Source: Antitrichia curtipendula (taxonomy: Eukaryota > Streptophyta > Bryopsida > Hypnales > Leucodontaceae). From it: a stretch of DNA of 64,000 nucleotides. Shown piece after piece: positions 12,890-24,310 of the stretch. The notes beneath the pieces are model-generated. The model was given only the letters and a program-made list of their open reading frames with translations, did no database searches and had not been told where the DNA came from. The position numbers and the translations under genes are program-made. Positions within the stretch are counted from its first letter, which is position 1; every line of letters begins with the position of its first letter. The stretch lies in contig OX579638.1 in assembly GCA_951230915.1 (NCBI GenBank), forward strand, positions 558,001 through 622,000, written 5' to 3'.

Positions 12890-14605
12890 AAGTAGGAAGC
12901 ATATCCATGGTAGAATAATCTAACTGGCGCGGTAAAGAATCTGTGGAAGCATCCATCATGAGTAATGACGACCCATAAGCTCTGTAGCAACCTTCACAAA
13001 GGTGCCAAACGTGACCATCCTACAGTTCTAACTTCAACATATGAACGTACTCCTTCAAGCGACCTGAATCAGACATGATCTCTTCTTCAATATAGATACT
13101 AGATTGGACAAAACCAAATCGGACCTGAAGAAGGTGTAAAGACACAACAATATATCCTGGTTCTCCAAGAGGAATCTCGTAGAAATCTTGTGGCCATTGC
13201 TAGAATGGAGGCCATTGAGGAAATATTTAGGTACTGCAACAATGAAAGTACTATGACAAAAACTAATAAGAGATTAGAGAATTAGTGACTAAATTGGATT
13301 CTATTGTATAAACATTTGCATGCATTGAACGGATATGAATCAATTGGAATGCAGTGTTACCAATTGATGACAGTGAATGCAATGTTGTCAGTGGCCTCCA
13401 ATTTTTTGTATCTAAAACCTCCATTAATGTATTTCAGAATTCCACTAACCGTTCCTAGACATCCATTAAGGTGTCTTTGAAAAGTGCCATTAAACAATGT
13501 CATATGAGGGTTTAAGGAAGGATAGAGAAGGTTCCTCCGTCGTTGCTGAATTACTAATTTTGATGGTTATGGATGTTACCAGTCCATACAATTTCTAGAG
13601 AACTTCACCAATTTTCCAATTTAAATAGTGTCGTCATGACATTCACAGTATCTAATAATTGGCAAAGTTTTGAATTTTGAATTTGAAACTATTTGTCGGT
13701 ATTCATAAGGATGCCGTCATGGAATACTCGACAGTGAAGAGCTATCAAATATATGATGACATAATTTCTAAGATTAGTGAAGTTGATTTTTGAACTTAAA
13801 TTCCATTATCACCCTCATCAAGTCATCCTATAACATGAAGCTTGAAGCCATTGTCTTGCAAATCTTTTTAACACAGTAGGAGTTGAATTCAAAAATTTGT
13901 GTGAAGTATTAACATTAGTATGAAGTGCACATTTGAATATTCACTTCTACCATAGCTCAGACCAAGATCAACTACCTTCAGTGCCATTTAGCCATATGTT
14001 TCATTAGTCTCATGCATGTTGCAGAAGTTATATGTGAGAGTGGCTCCTAGCATAGTTTCAAGAAGAAGAATAAGAGAGGGAAATTATTGTACTCCTCAAT
14101 GAAGGAGTTGCAGTGGTCTAGAAGAAGAAGCAAGATAGTTGTAGGGACAAAGACGTCACCATCAAGGGAAAGTTGCACCCTTGGTATTGCAAAAGATATA
14201 ACTATTGTTAAGAAGAATGCTTGATATTTCCAGGAGCTATTTGTTGTGGATATATATCCGTTGGAATTTTGTGCCTTAGGAGCAACGTCAAGTTCATACA
14301 TAAGCAGCTCATCTTTTTCTTGACCTCCAAATTGAAACTCCTTAAGATATTCATAATTTTTAAATTATAGTCCTGAGCAACATCAATTAGAAGGTTGAAG
14401 TCCTATTGTGCATATAAAATCACTATGATTGTAGGAGATCTTGAATTAGAGCCTATTTAAACATAACATGAACATAAAGACATTTAGGTAATATTTGTTA
14501 TTAGTTGTTCAATTTGGGAGTGAAAGTTGCATTTCATGTTTTTTATATTGTATTCTAAAACATGTAAATTTGCGTTACCCTAGACCAAAACAAATTTGGA
14601 GTCCG
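12890..14605. other. No recognised gene
   Basis: The stretch 12890-13260 may be further 5' decay of the minus-strand pseudogene. The rest shows only short open frames (for example 14047-14301, minus) without recognisable features. Confidence 0.35.
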
Positions 14606-14608
14606 TTA

Positions 14609-14736
14609 AGGTATGTTCGCACTTGGTGTTAAAGAGTGATATTACTAACTAAGGGTCTTAGGAACAAATTTAGACCTACTTCTATACTGGATTTACATTG
14701 CAAATATGAACCCTAACACCAAGTGCGAACATACCT
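14609..14736. mobile_element. 128-bp Tourist-like (PIF/Harbinger) MITE
   Basis: Perfect terminal inverted repeats of about 23 bp begin AGGTATGTTCGCACTTGG. TTA flanks both ends (14606-14608 and 14737-14739), the 3-bp duplication expected of PIF/Harbinger and Tourist MITEs. The interior is only about 80 bp and non-coding. Intact termini suggest a relatively young copy. Confidence 0.85.
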
Positions 14737-14739
14737 TTA

Positions 14740-14862
14740 GTAAGTTAGCTAAGTTTTGCTACCTAGTTATCTAAGTTATCTAAGTTCTGCTACCTAGTAA
14801 GTTAAGTTAGATAAATTTTGCTACCTAGTTAATTAAGTTAGCTAAGTTCTTCTACCTTGGTA
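14740..14862. repeat. Minisatellite of ~40-bp units
   Basis: Three imperfect units built on AAGTTAGCTAAGTTYTGCTA and CCTAGTTA directly abut the MITE. Confidence 0.7.
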
Positions 14863-14869
14863 TTTGGGC

Positions 14870-15840
14870 CTACGGTAGGAAAGTTATTGAATTTCAAAGT
14901 TTTTTAAAAGTACAAGTACTTTTCTTTACAAGTACAGTGACTGGAAACAAACAAAATCCTTGCATTTGCACATTGCAAGTTTACTTTGGCAGGAAGATTG
15001 CTTCCATTTTATACACCTTGGAGTCCTTCCCAAGCTCCTTACAAAAGTTTTTCAGCCCCTTGGAATCCGTGCGATGGAAGCATAAGTCTCTCTATTCTGG
15101 GTGGATTATTTGACCACGAAGCTGGACAGAAGACATGTTCACTGACAACTGAAACGAGGAGGAAGAACCTAATTACCTTTCTGACCCTCTCAGACAATTT
15201 GGCATTATTGATGACCACCGAATTGGAAAGCACTTCCGTCAATGAACTTCCAATTTAAACAAAAAATATATTTTAAAAGCGAAATGGGAGCATGAAGAAA
15301 AGGAAAATTTTGCCCTGTAGCTCTTAGTCAATCAAGGCACAATGGCACATGGCTTTTACGATGAGCATATAATTGGCTTATGTTAGCAAAATACCTGCAG
15401 ATAGGAAAGGAAATTGAATCAGATTGTTGACCTCCAACACACTCGATAGATTGTGTGTAAAAATCAATCAAAAATAGACAATTTGATGGCTTTCAATTTG
15501 ATCTCTTGAGGATACTAGTACATATTAAAAGTTTCAAAAGTGTATTGTATAATGAGCTGGGAAAAATTGTTGATTGGTTCCGACGACTGAGCAAGTAAAG
15601 GTTTCAGCATGAAGCCAGAAACTGAGTTGTCACGGGTGCCTAGGGCTGGGCAGTTTCCTTAGAGTTGGAGCCGGCTTTTCCCTAGTGGCGGTGGGAGTGG
15701 GCAGGACTCCTCTTACCTTGCACCATCTCTAAACTTTTCTCTTGTCACCGATCACCTTGCACCATCTCTTTTGATTGGTGTGAAGTCTTCATTTTGTAGA
15801 GCCGCTATGTAATGTCTATGCATTTTCGTTTTGTAAAGGT
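14870..15840. other. Intergenic; low-support ORF
   Basis: A plus-strand open frame at 14986-15258 (90 codons) has a mixed composition and no recognised domain. Around 15640-15840 the GC content rises and the sequence looks promoter- or LTR-like, with a TGTAATGT polyadenylation-like stretch, but no paired copy was found. Confidence 0.35.
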
Positions 15841-15843
15841 ACA

Positions 15844-16083
15844 ATGGCGACGCGAAGCACGGCCGTAGGAGGCAAACAAAATGATGGTGATACTACTGAA
15901 AGCATCAACGGCACAATTACAAACGTGGAACAGGAAACCAAGGCTGCGAAGGTTACCACCGCCTTGAGATTTCTGCTCCATTATTTTTTATTACTATGTC
16001 GCTATGAGTTCCTAATTCCAAAGATGAATTTTTGGAATTCAAACTTTTGGGAACTTCAATCTGCTATCTGGCGCCAACAGTAA
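15844..16083 (+). CDS. Short hypothetical ORF (79 aa)
   Basis: ATG follows a GC-richer leader. The first ~45 residues (MATRSTAVGGKQNDGDTTES...) are hydrophilic and look like a genuine protein N-terminus; the rest is hydrophobic and may be intron or 3' sequence. The frame closes just before the GGCGCC palindrome at 16085. A diverged second copy of its 3' half (CTATGAGTTCCT... to ...CTGTTAT) occurs at about 16238-16312. No family is recognised. It could be the first exon of a gene or a retroelement leader. Confidence 0.3.
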   Translation: MATRSTAVGGKQNDGDTTESINGTITNVEQETKAAKVTTALRFLLHYFLLLCRYEFLIPKMNFWNSNFWELQSAIWRQQ

Positions 16084-16084
16084 G

Positions 16085-16100
16085 CCCTCGGCGCCGAGGG
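16085..16100. repeat. Perfect 16-bp palindrome CCCTCGGCGCCGAGGG
   Basis: Self-complementary over all 16 bases and GC-rich in AT-rich surroundings. Degenerate copies recur at 18012, 18366, 18988, 19103, 19261, 19400 and 19562. Confidence 0.85.
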
Positions 16101-16450
16101 CAAGCAATAGGTCATTTTGTTTCGTCACTCGAAGAGCATTTGTTTGTTAAGAACGTGGGTACTATTTTTGTTCAGTGAAACTAGCGGTCAAATGTGTTTT
16201 GGCTGTTGTCTTTCATGCAATAAACCCAAAGCTGTTATTTTTAGTTGCTATGAGTTCCTCAATCCCGAAAAGAGCAATTGCTTTTCAAACTTTAATACCA
16301 TCGATCTGTTATTTAATGGAACAACTTGGAAGGCTTGTATGTATACTCATATCTCCTTTCCATAAAGTTCAAGTACGGTTTAGCATGTAGTGGTCTGTGT
16401 GAAAGAAACAACTGTTGGAAATACTGTCGACTAATTATATTTGAGGGTGA

Positions 16451-17151
16451 ATGCAAGAAACACCTGTCGATTTTGTTGAGTTTTTTTTTCAAGAGTACTA
16501 TAAAATTAAAAAATTAATTTTTAAAAAACAAAAAAATATGGCTAATGTATGCACCTTTAAGATGAAGGTAACCATCAAAGGAAATGCATAGAAAAATTCT
16601 CTTAGCAGAAGAACTAAAAAAATGTCAAATCTCAAGAAAATGGATACTTTGATGTTTAAATTAGTTAAAAATAGGAAAAAAAACTAAATACATAAAATAA
16701 AAACTGGCCATTTGTAACAACTCTATGAAGATGGTCATTCACCCAAAAAAACTCCAAAACAATATTTTACATGTTACAAAATGCAAGCAGAAAGAAGAGA
16801 ACTTTGTAGACTTCCACACCACATACAATTAATTATTTTAGAGTTCCTTTGGAAAGTAGCTATAAGTCTATTAGAAGACCATCCCCTCCAAATTTCAGCT
16901 CAAAATTCGTTTTTGGGGGTACTAAATAGTACTAAGAACCTCCAAATTGGCAAATGTGACATAAAATTGAGGACTACTTTTGGACAGTAAACTATTTTTG
17001 AAAATTACAAAAAAATTAGACAAAGTGTATAATAGTCACAAATACCTTACATATAAAACTTGAATCATCTGGAGTCTGAACACAAAAGTTATGGACAAAA
17101 AACAAAAAAAATGCAAGGTGTGACACAAAATAGTATAGGTGTTTCTTGCAT
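16451..17151. mobile_element. ~700-bp non-autonomous DNA element, copy 1
   Basis: The ends are inverted: ATGCAAGAAACACCT at the left, AGGTGTTTCTTGCAT at the right. GTGA flanks both sides, a possible 4-bp target duplication. The body is non-coding and AT-rich. A second diverged copy lies at 60935-61693, which supports the unit as a transposable element. The superfamily is not determined. Confidence 0.65.
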
Positions 17152-18950
17152 GTGATTCTATTAATATGATAGACATCAAATATAGATTGAAGTACTGTAC
17201 AGGAGTGATTTTGGTACAATTGCAATTTTCAAGACAGTGCTTTGAATTTATTAATGAATTAGATATGATCATTGCAAGAAAATAAATTAATGTGGCTCTC
17301 AAGTCTCGATCTCTGAAAGTAATTCATCAAATTTGCAAAGTGCAAGTCGTAAACTTCATCGAATGGCTCCTTTCAACAGTAAATTAATAACTAATGAGAA
17401 GACTTGCATCGAGATCCACTCTTATTTGAAAGTAGAAAAGGGATGCTTTGCCTCTGTATTTTACCTTCTTAAGTGTTTTGATTTTGTAGTCTGCTGATTA
17501 ATCCATTTGTTTGAATGATTCTTCGAGGTTTTGGTTTATGTTTACTTGGTGTGTAACTTGTTGTATGTGCGGGGATGAGGACTTCAATTAGATGTGCGAG
17601 GTGGGTCTTCCATCGCTGATTTTCACAAATTCAAGCATAATCCATTCTTAACTGACCCGATCCTTTGAGCTTTTAGAATTTTTAAGTTGCGAGGTTATGT
17701 CAAAGAAAAATCATTGTAAAGAAATGAAGTAGGCTTCTCATTCTTCTCGGTCAATTAAAAAAACAAGCTTTTTTCATCACTAACAGTCTTTGAGTCACTC
17801 AAGAGTAACAGTCTTTGAGTCGCTCGGAAGTTTTGAATGTGGAGGGGGGGAGGATTTGGTGGATTTGGTGAATTTGGTGTTCAATATGTGAACTAGTGAA
17901 TTCCAATGTTTATCAAATTACTTGAGAGAAGAATTCATTCTCTGGTAACCGTCTATCAATTTGTCTTCTAATCTTGTGTTTTTAATTTGTCTTCTAATCT
18001 CGTACCGATTGCCCTCGATGCCGAAGGCATCCCAAAGGTCATGCTGGACAATCACTTGATCACTTTTACGATCATTATCATGGTCAATTGTTTGGTAGCT
18101 TCCGAATTTGGATTGGCTACTTCTTCTCCGGATAGTCAATGCTAGAGGCACAATTGCTATAGATGCTCGATAATGTGGATTTGGTGCTCTCAGATCAAGA
18201 TCATAAAAGTTTAGAATCCCGGAGTAAGAAACGGTCGTGGCAGAAGAAAAGGTCGTGGGAGGGGAAATGGTTGTGGGAGTAGAGAGATTCCACCAGCAGA
18301 CTTCTTGCCAACTTTGCCATGAGATACTATTTTGACGCTCTTTAGACTTGCAGCCTAGACCAGATACCCTTAGCGTCGAGGTGATAGATCTCGCTAGTAT
18401 CATCACCAATAATCCTCATGTTAGTAATTGACTTGAGCTTAATATACTGATGATGAGATTTTGGATCTTTTCGCCGTGGAAAAACCAAAACGCTTTCCCT
18501 CCAAAGAAACCTCAACCCCAAAAGCATACCCTAAGTACTGATTTTGAGAAATCAATCATTTAAAAAAATCTTAATAGGGTAGGAATATCTGCTAATCATA
18601 GATTTCTGACAGATTAGGGGAGTTGAAAAGCCATCAAGCTAGGAGTCCTAGAAGTTTTAAAACAAACATTTAGGACTTTTACTTGTCACCAAAGAAAGAG
18701 ATGAGCTAGTTTGGGCGAATTGCGTTTTCATTTTAGTTCCCAGTCTTGGCCCGATTGTTTGATGCTGCGGTAAGGATGTGAAAATTGCACTTGAAAATAA
18801 GCCTCGATGCTGATGTGAAATTGGGATCATTAGTATTTTGATCAAAAATTAATTTCTGTGATATTCAATTTCAATATAGTTTCAGTATAGTTTCAATACA
18901 GATTCAATATTGTTTTCAGTATAGTTATTTTACAAATGCAGTTTGAAGAA
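17152..18950. other. No confident gene; possible minus-strand coding remnant
   Basis: A 163-codon minus-strand frame (18409-17918) has low-complexity Thr/Ser (TPTTISPPTTFSSATT) followed by YQTIDHDNDRKSDQVIVQHDLWDAF. An adjacent frame continues upstream to 18527. No domain is recognised and there is no supporting splice structure. GC is slightly raised. It may be a decayed exon. Confidence 0.3.
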
Positions 18951-18959
18951 TCTTGTTAG

Positions 18960-19600
18960 TGATCAAGATGGAAATTGAAGGTGTATTCCCTCGGTGCCGA
19001 GGAATAGATTCCGGCCTACGTTGGACTGAAACATGTGTTTTCCATTGCGGTAATTCACATTGGTAATTCTTATTTTAATTAAAAGATTCAGCAATCAGGG
19101 ATACCCTAGGCACTGAAGAGATGGTACTGGCATGAGCAATGAATTCAATTTCAAGAATTCCATTCATCTTAAACCAATATAGTTTTGAATATAACAAAAC
19201 TCATGTTGATCTATTTTTGGTAATATAGTTGAAAAATTCAAACCTGGATCTTGGAGGTGTCCCTCAGCGCCGAGGGAGCTTACAGGGTGTGACTATGTTT
19301 TATTTGAGATCAATTAAGATTTGGCTTCGACGGAACTCAAACTTACCTATTTCTGATAGTTTCTATGAGGTATAATATAAAGCAGGAACTTGGAGTATTC
19401 CCCTTGGCATCGAGGGGAGGGTATTGGACCCTTCAAAGAGGTCACATTTTGTGAATTTGTTGAAGCTTAAACCAATTGATTTTTGGCTTTGACTAATCAT
19501 TGTTCACTTATTTCAGTTAATCTTTGAATATTATATTGTAGATCTAGAACTTGAAGCCCTTCCCTTGGCGCCAAGGGGACAAAGATGATCCATTTGAATT
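18960..19600 (+). repeat. Degenerate array carrying GGCGCC-centred palindromes
   Basis: Five units spaced 115-162 bp apart each contain a conserved block, roughly CTTGGAGGTGT then CCCTCGGCGCCGAGGG, at 18988, 19103, 19261, 19400 and 19562. Sequence between the blocks is only weakly conserved. Most copies preserve base pairing by compensatory change (for example CCCTTGGCGCCAAGGG). Confidence 0.65.
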
Positions 19601-21580
19601 CTAAAGTTCAATTTTTTTTCTTTAACATTCTTTTTGTGAATGCTTGAATGCGGATTGTTTTACTTTTGCATTCTGGATAATATCGTTATGTTTGATCTGC
19701 TCATGTGAATACATCGCTTTATATTGTTTAACCTCTTTTTATTTTTACTGTTGGAAGAGGTGGCTGCTGTCTTGCATTTTCCTAAATTTGAGACTCAACA
19801 GAATGAGCAAGTCAAAAATGATAAAGAAACAGAGCATGTCACTATTGAAGGAGAAGATTGATATGGACTTTGCCTCCAGAGATGCTTTTCGGAGAGCATA
19901 GAAAATTAACTCCGTTGCCTCAATTGCCGCATTAAGATTGAAACCTCACAACATATCTTGTTTGAGGATTCCCTTGTGCCCTCTTGCCGTGATGTCCATG
20001 GTCCACCCAACGCTTCAATGTGATATTACAAGACTTAGGAGGACTTCGTCATTGGTTATAGAGATGGGTCTGCCGTATTTTACGTGTCAATGAGCAAGGA
20101 GAGATGGAACAGGTGGTTCAAAGCTGAAAAAACCGCATGGGGGCCTTGTGGAATACTGAAAATGACAATTTCAACGCCATATCCATTACAACACCTGGTT
20201 TAGAGCATTTGCAAAGCACCAAGTTTTTTGTGTGTGATGGTAACCACATATTGCTTGCATGGTCATCATACAAATCCAAACATCATAACCTCAATCCAGA
20301 TTGCCACACGTCGGTGGATTCTATAATTTTGGAGACAAAAGAAAAGATTGGTTAGATCATGCATGCTATGCACGATGTAAACAAGTAAGTGCATCATTTC
20401 AATCTTTATTTATTTTTAATCTTTCTTTATTAGATTGTGTTTAATTTAACCTCTTGTGTTTGTTTTTTAGGCATACAGAGAATTCGTTTATCAAAACCAA
20501 TCTTGTACATACACTTTTTTGTGTCCAAAAGTATGGGGTGCTTCCCTTGGAAAAGTTTATGAAGCACTTGAGTACCTCTGAGATGACACAGTGCCAACTG
20601 AACACTCGAAAGAGTTGGTACTTTATGTTTATTGAAGTGTTTATTTTGTTTATTGTCCTGGTAAGACTACTCTATAAGTCATAGAATGTATATTATTTAA
20701 TCCTTTCTAATCTTGTCACAATGTTGCTAATGTCTTAGTCCTTGTGCAGTATAAGATAGCGGCAAAAACTGATATTGCAATTAAGCAATACAAAGAAGAA
20801 ACACTGGAGGATGAACAATCACTAGATGGCATCTTGGATGCCATGAGATTTGGCACTAAAGATCAGACATCCAAATTAATTCAAAAAATGAACAAATTAA
20901 CCACGGCTGCTAATCCCAATTTTAGAAGAGAATGGCTTAAAAAGGTGTGATCACATTCCCTATGCATTTTCATTGTATGATCTTCCTTTTGTATTTTACT
21001 TGTTCTTACTTTGAGTTTATTGTGTTACACATTGAATGCCACTGAAGCGCGAATATCAATTCGAAAACGACTCTAGACAAATTCCAGATGATTGCAACTT
21101 GCAACGCTAGTAGTGAACAGAAGGTCAAGTGGTTGAGGTGGTGGAATTCTTTGTTTCAAACAAGAGAGGCCAGAAGATTTTCTTTAAAGCCAGTTGGAGA
21201 GAATGAATTAAATTCTTTCTTGGTAAAGGCTTCCTGGTATGCAGAGGTATGTCTTTCTCATCTTATACAAGTTTTTCTCATTCCCTTCTTTTATATATAT
21301 TAAGTATGGACTTCAATGGCATAAACAAATGGTTTTTAATTAATCTGAAAATTCCATTATTTGGATTTACAGATTGAAAAGTTAGGGTCTGAAATGTTGA
21401 ATGACATTGTGAAGAAGGACCAATTGGCATTGACTATAAATTCTTCCCAGGAGCTAGAGAATTTTCTAGATTATATTGAAGGATCGAGAATCCATGTTTG
21501 GGACAAAGCATTTATGGATAATTTCAAGGGTCTAGAACTCTTCAAGAAGTCAGTGACTTTAGAAAGTGCAAGGGCATCAA

Positions 21581-22680
21581 CACTAGTAGAAAACTCAGCG
21601 TCCAAATCAACAAAAAAGAGTTGATTTTTTTTGTTGATTTGGTTGCGTTGATCATCACCAAAAATTTGTTGACTATTTTTGTTGATTTGGTCAATTCCAA
21701 GGAGAAAAAAAAAAGTAAAAAAAAAGTAAAAAAAGAGAAGGCTAATTATTTTTTGCTGCCCAAAATTTTCAGGCAACAAAAAAGAAATTTTTTGCGCTAC
21801 CCCAAAATTTTGGGCAGCCCTAATGGTCGCCATTCGCCCATGGGATTTGAAACCGAGACCTTGGGCTTGGTAATCAAAGGCTCTAACCAACACACCACAC
21901 TTCTAATTACATGTTAAGTATAAATATTTTGTTCTTACTTATTCATTTAGAATTTCCTGTTTTCTAACTCAGCAGACTTTGGTGGCCATTTAGGCTTAGG
22001 AAAACAACTTTTTTCAAAAAACTTTGAGCTAAGAAAAGTTGGTAATACAAGTTAAGTTCCAACTACATAATTATTAGTTATTGCATGACATATAATTTTA
22101 ATTGCTTGGTAGGACACTTGGGAAACTAAAAATAAATAAAAATTCTTAAGAATAAAAAATTTCAACTTGGTTTCTTAGATTTAAATTTACTTGAAAAGCT
22201 TAAAATCTTTGCATTTGTACTAAGAAGAAAGGTGTGAGGAGTTTTATTTTCTAAGCAATTAAGGTATCTCTACTCCAAAATGAACTTTGAAGTCCTTTAT
22301 TTAATTCAATTTGCAATATTTGCAAAATAAAAATCCGTTGAATGTAGATTATTTATCATAACATTCCGAACATTGGCACTAGAATTTTTCAATTCCGTAA
22401 CTAAATTGTTAACAATTAAGTATTTTAAATCATACTCTACCTCTTTTTTTATAATTTTTTTCAAGCATGAATATGGAATATTTTTTGTTGAAATATTTCT
22501 TATTTAATTTTAGCTTATTTCTTCAATATATTATGGAAAGTAACAAGTTGTAAGATCTACACATTTTTGTCCAAAAAGTTTATTATGAAAGACAAAATCT
22601 AACTAATCATTTGAAAAGGATTGAAAATATTTTTTTTTGAAATCCAAACGACATAATCTTGCAATTGGTAAGGTTTTCAA
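21581..22680. mobile_element. CACTA-like element with tRNA-like core, inserted in an exon
   Basis: The left end is CACTAGTAGAAAACTC, placed directly in the coding exon ending at 21580. Next come a hairpin (CAAATCAACAAAAAA and partner), an A-rich tract of AAAAAGTAAAA units, a minus-strand tRNA-like segment (21842-21901), and a CAGCAGACTTTGGTG block at about 21969. The same components occur at 56907-57928 in the opposite orientation. The right end is not recognisable. The limit at 22680 marks where coding similarity to the interrupted gene resumes. Confidence 0.55.
21842..21901 (-). other. tRNA-like segment (box A/B-like)
   Basis: Read on the minus strand it gives GTGTGGTGTGTTGGTTAGAG (box A-like), an anticodon-arm-like stretch, then GGTCTCGGTTTCAAATCCC (T-arm/box B-like). 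Stem pairing is imperfect and there is no proper acceptor stem, so it is tRNA-derived rather than a functional tRNA gene. Confidence 0.5.
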
Positions 22681-24310
22681 TGTGTTAACCCTGCCCTACT
22701 ACAATGAAACAAAAAGATTCTAAAAATTAAAGGGGGACAATTCAAGGGGGACAAGCAATGCTTCCTCAAAGGAATCAAGAGTGATAAACCACATATAGAC
22801 CTTATTATTGTAGACATGCCAAAGGATTTTCTTGTCCCTAGTTTGTCGATGCCTACAACTAGTGTTTCCAAATGGAACATGGGAGATCCGGACTGGCTAC
22901 AGTCGTTTTTTGAGTTCAATAATGGTCATCTGCATGACGATGGAGCTCTTATCATTATCTATCCTTTGAGAGCCGTTACAAAAGCTACCATTCTCTAGTA
23001 CGATATTACTTATTCTTTTGAGAACATGAAGGACAAGTGGGGAATGAACGCATTACATCTAGCCTCACTTATTATTCCTGGGAAAACGGTATATTCATTT
23101 GTCATTTCAGTTTTTGGTGTTGTTAATTGTTCATGGATGTTTTACCTGTCAAATCAAGTGCTTACATAGTTCAATATTCCATTTCTAATTTTGATGCCAT
23201 GTCTTTTTATATTTGTTTTGAATTTTATACTTTGAGATCTCTTAGACTGATTTGATTTTCACTTAAGCTTCTACATCTTCATCCTTGCAGGCATAGCGGT
23301 TTGAAATTATGTTGTTCATCAAGAAGTTGCCTGGTGTTAATCCTTCTAAATTCCAATTCCAGCTGTGCCCTCCAAGCTTAAAGAAATTAAACCTAAATGT
23401 TGCGGCTAATGATGTAGTTCAAAATTTCACAAATCTAGAGACTATAACCATGGACAACAACTCCAAGCCTTAGAGAGGGGCACAAGAGAAGGATCCTTGA
23501 TTACTGCAAATGTTGATACAACGGTGTTCACTTCCAAATGACATTGTTATGGACTGCACTACTACAACAGGTAATATCAGATGACTTTAGTAATTATTAT
23601 TTGTAATCTTCATTTTTCTATCTCTTTCACCCTTGCCGACGTCTTCTTTGTAATTCAATTTGTGGTGTTCTTGGTACTAGGGGCTTCCATCCATGCTAGT
23701 AGGAACTTGAGCAAGCACATAGTTGCACTTGAGGAAGACAAAACCTTCTTTGATGCAGTTTGGCCCCAATGATTTGCAAATTGCCACATGTTCCTAAACC
23801 AACCGCAAAAGTCCTCTTGCATGATGACGACAAAGACGCATTGGAAGTTGAAGTTCCCCACATTGTCAAGGAATCTTGTTTCAGTAAGTAAGTCTACCCA
23901 CAGCTATCATTATTTGCTAAATTATATGTATAATTCTAATTCTGTTGTTATATTCCATAAACATTTACGTTTCACATGTGTTTCATCATGAATGTGATTT
24001 TGAAATCATTTCTAATATTTTTTTGGTTTTTGCAGCATGATTTCTAATAAGGTAGCTGAGCATTGGCCTTTTTTCACTTTACCTTGTTTTTCTCCAAGCC
24101 CGGAAAAGTACTACATATTGATGTCGTATGCAGAGGCTTTAGTTTCTATATTTTCATCTCAACAAAATTTTCCTACATGGAAGAAGTCTAGTTCTTTAGA
24201 TCCAAAAGTTTTGAAGTTTATAGATGTGAAAGCCTTAGAATCAGATAGGAAGACATCGTCACCTGATAGTAGTACCCACTCTCAGTCTATGTCTACATCT
24301 TCTATGTAAC

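Larger units (their letters stand above)
20137..24309 (+). pseudogene. Spliced gene remnant with methyltransferase-like C-terminal half
   Basis: Exons with matching phases can be read: up to 20384, then 20471-20660, 20750-20944, 21088-21246 and 21373-21580. Sequence resumes after an inserted element at about 22700-23088, 23291 onward, and a last exon near 24036-24309. The N-terminal exons are helical (NLVHTLFCVQKYGVLPLEKF; DIAIKQYKEETLEDEQSLDG). The later part, LIIVDMPKDF, DPDWLQSFFEF and HDDGALIIIYPL, resembles motif IV and the following strand of a class I methyltransferase with the D-P-P motif degraded; this is inference. In-frame stops at 20353, 22996 and 23294 plus the insertion make it a pseudogene. 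Family members seem multicopy in non-seed plants (from memory). Confidence 0.6.

Noticed and set aside
16069..16080. TGGCGCCAACAG as a retroviral-type primer-binding site
   Set aside because: It resembles a tRNA-complementary start but no LTR pair, TG..CA end or polymerase ORF lies around it.
21842..21901. A functional tRNA gene
   Set aside because: Stems are imperfect and the acceptor stem does not close; it sits inside a transposable element.
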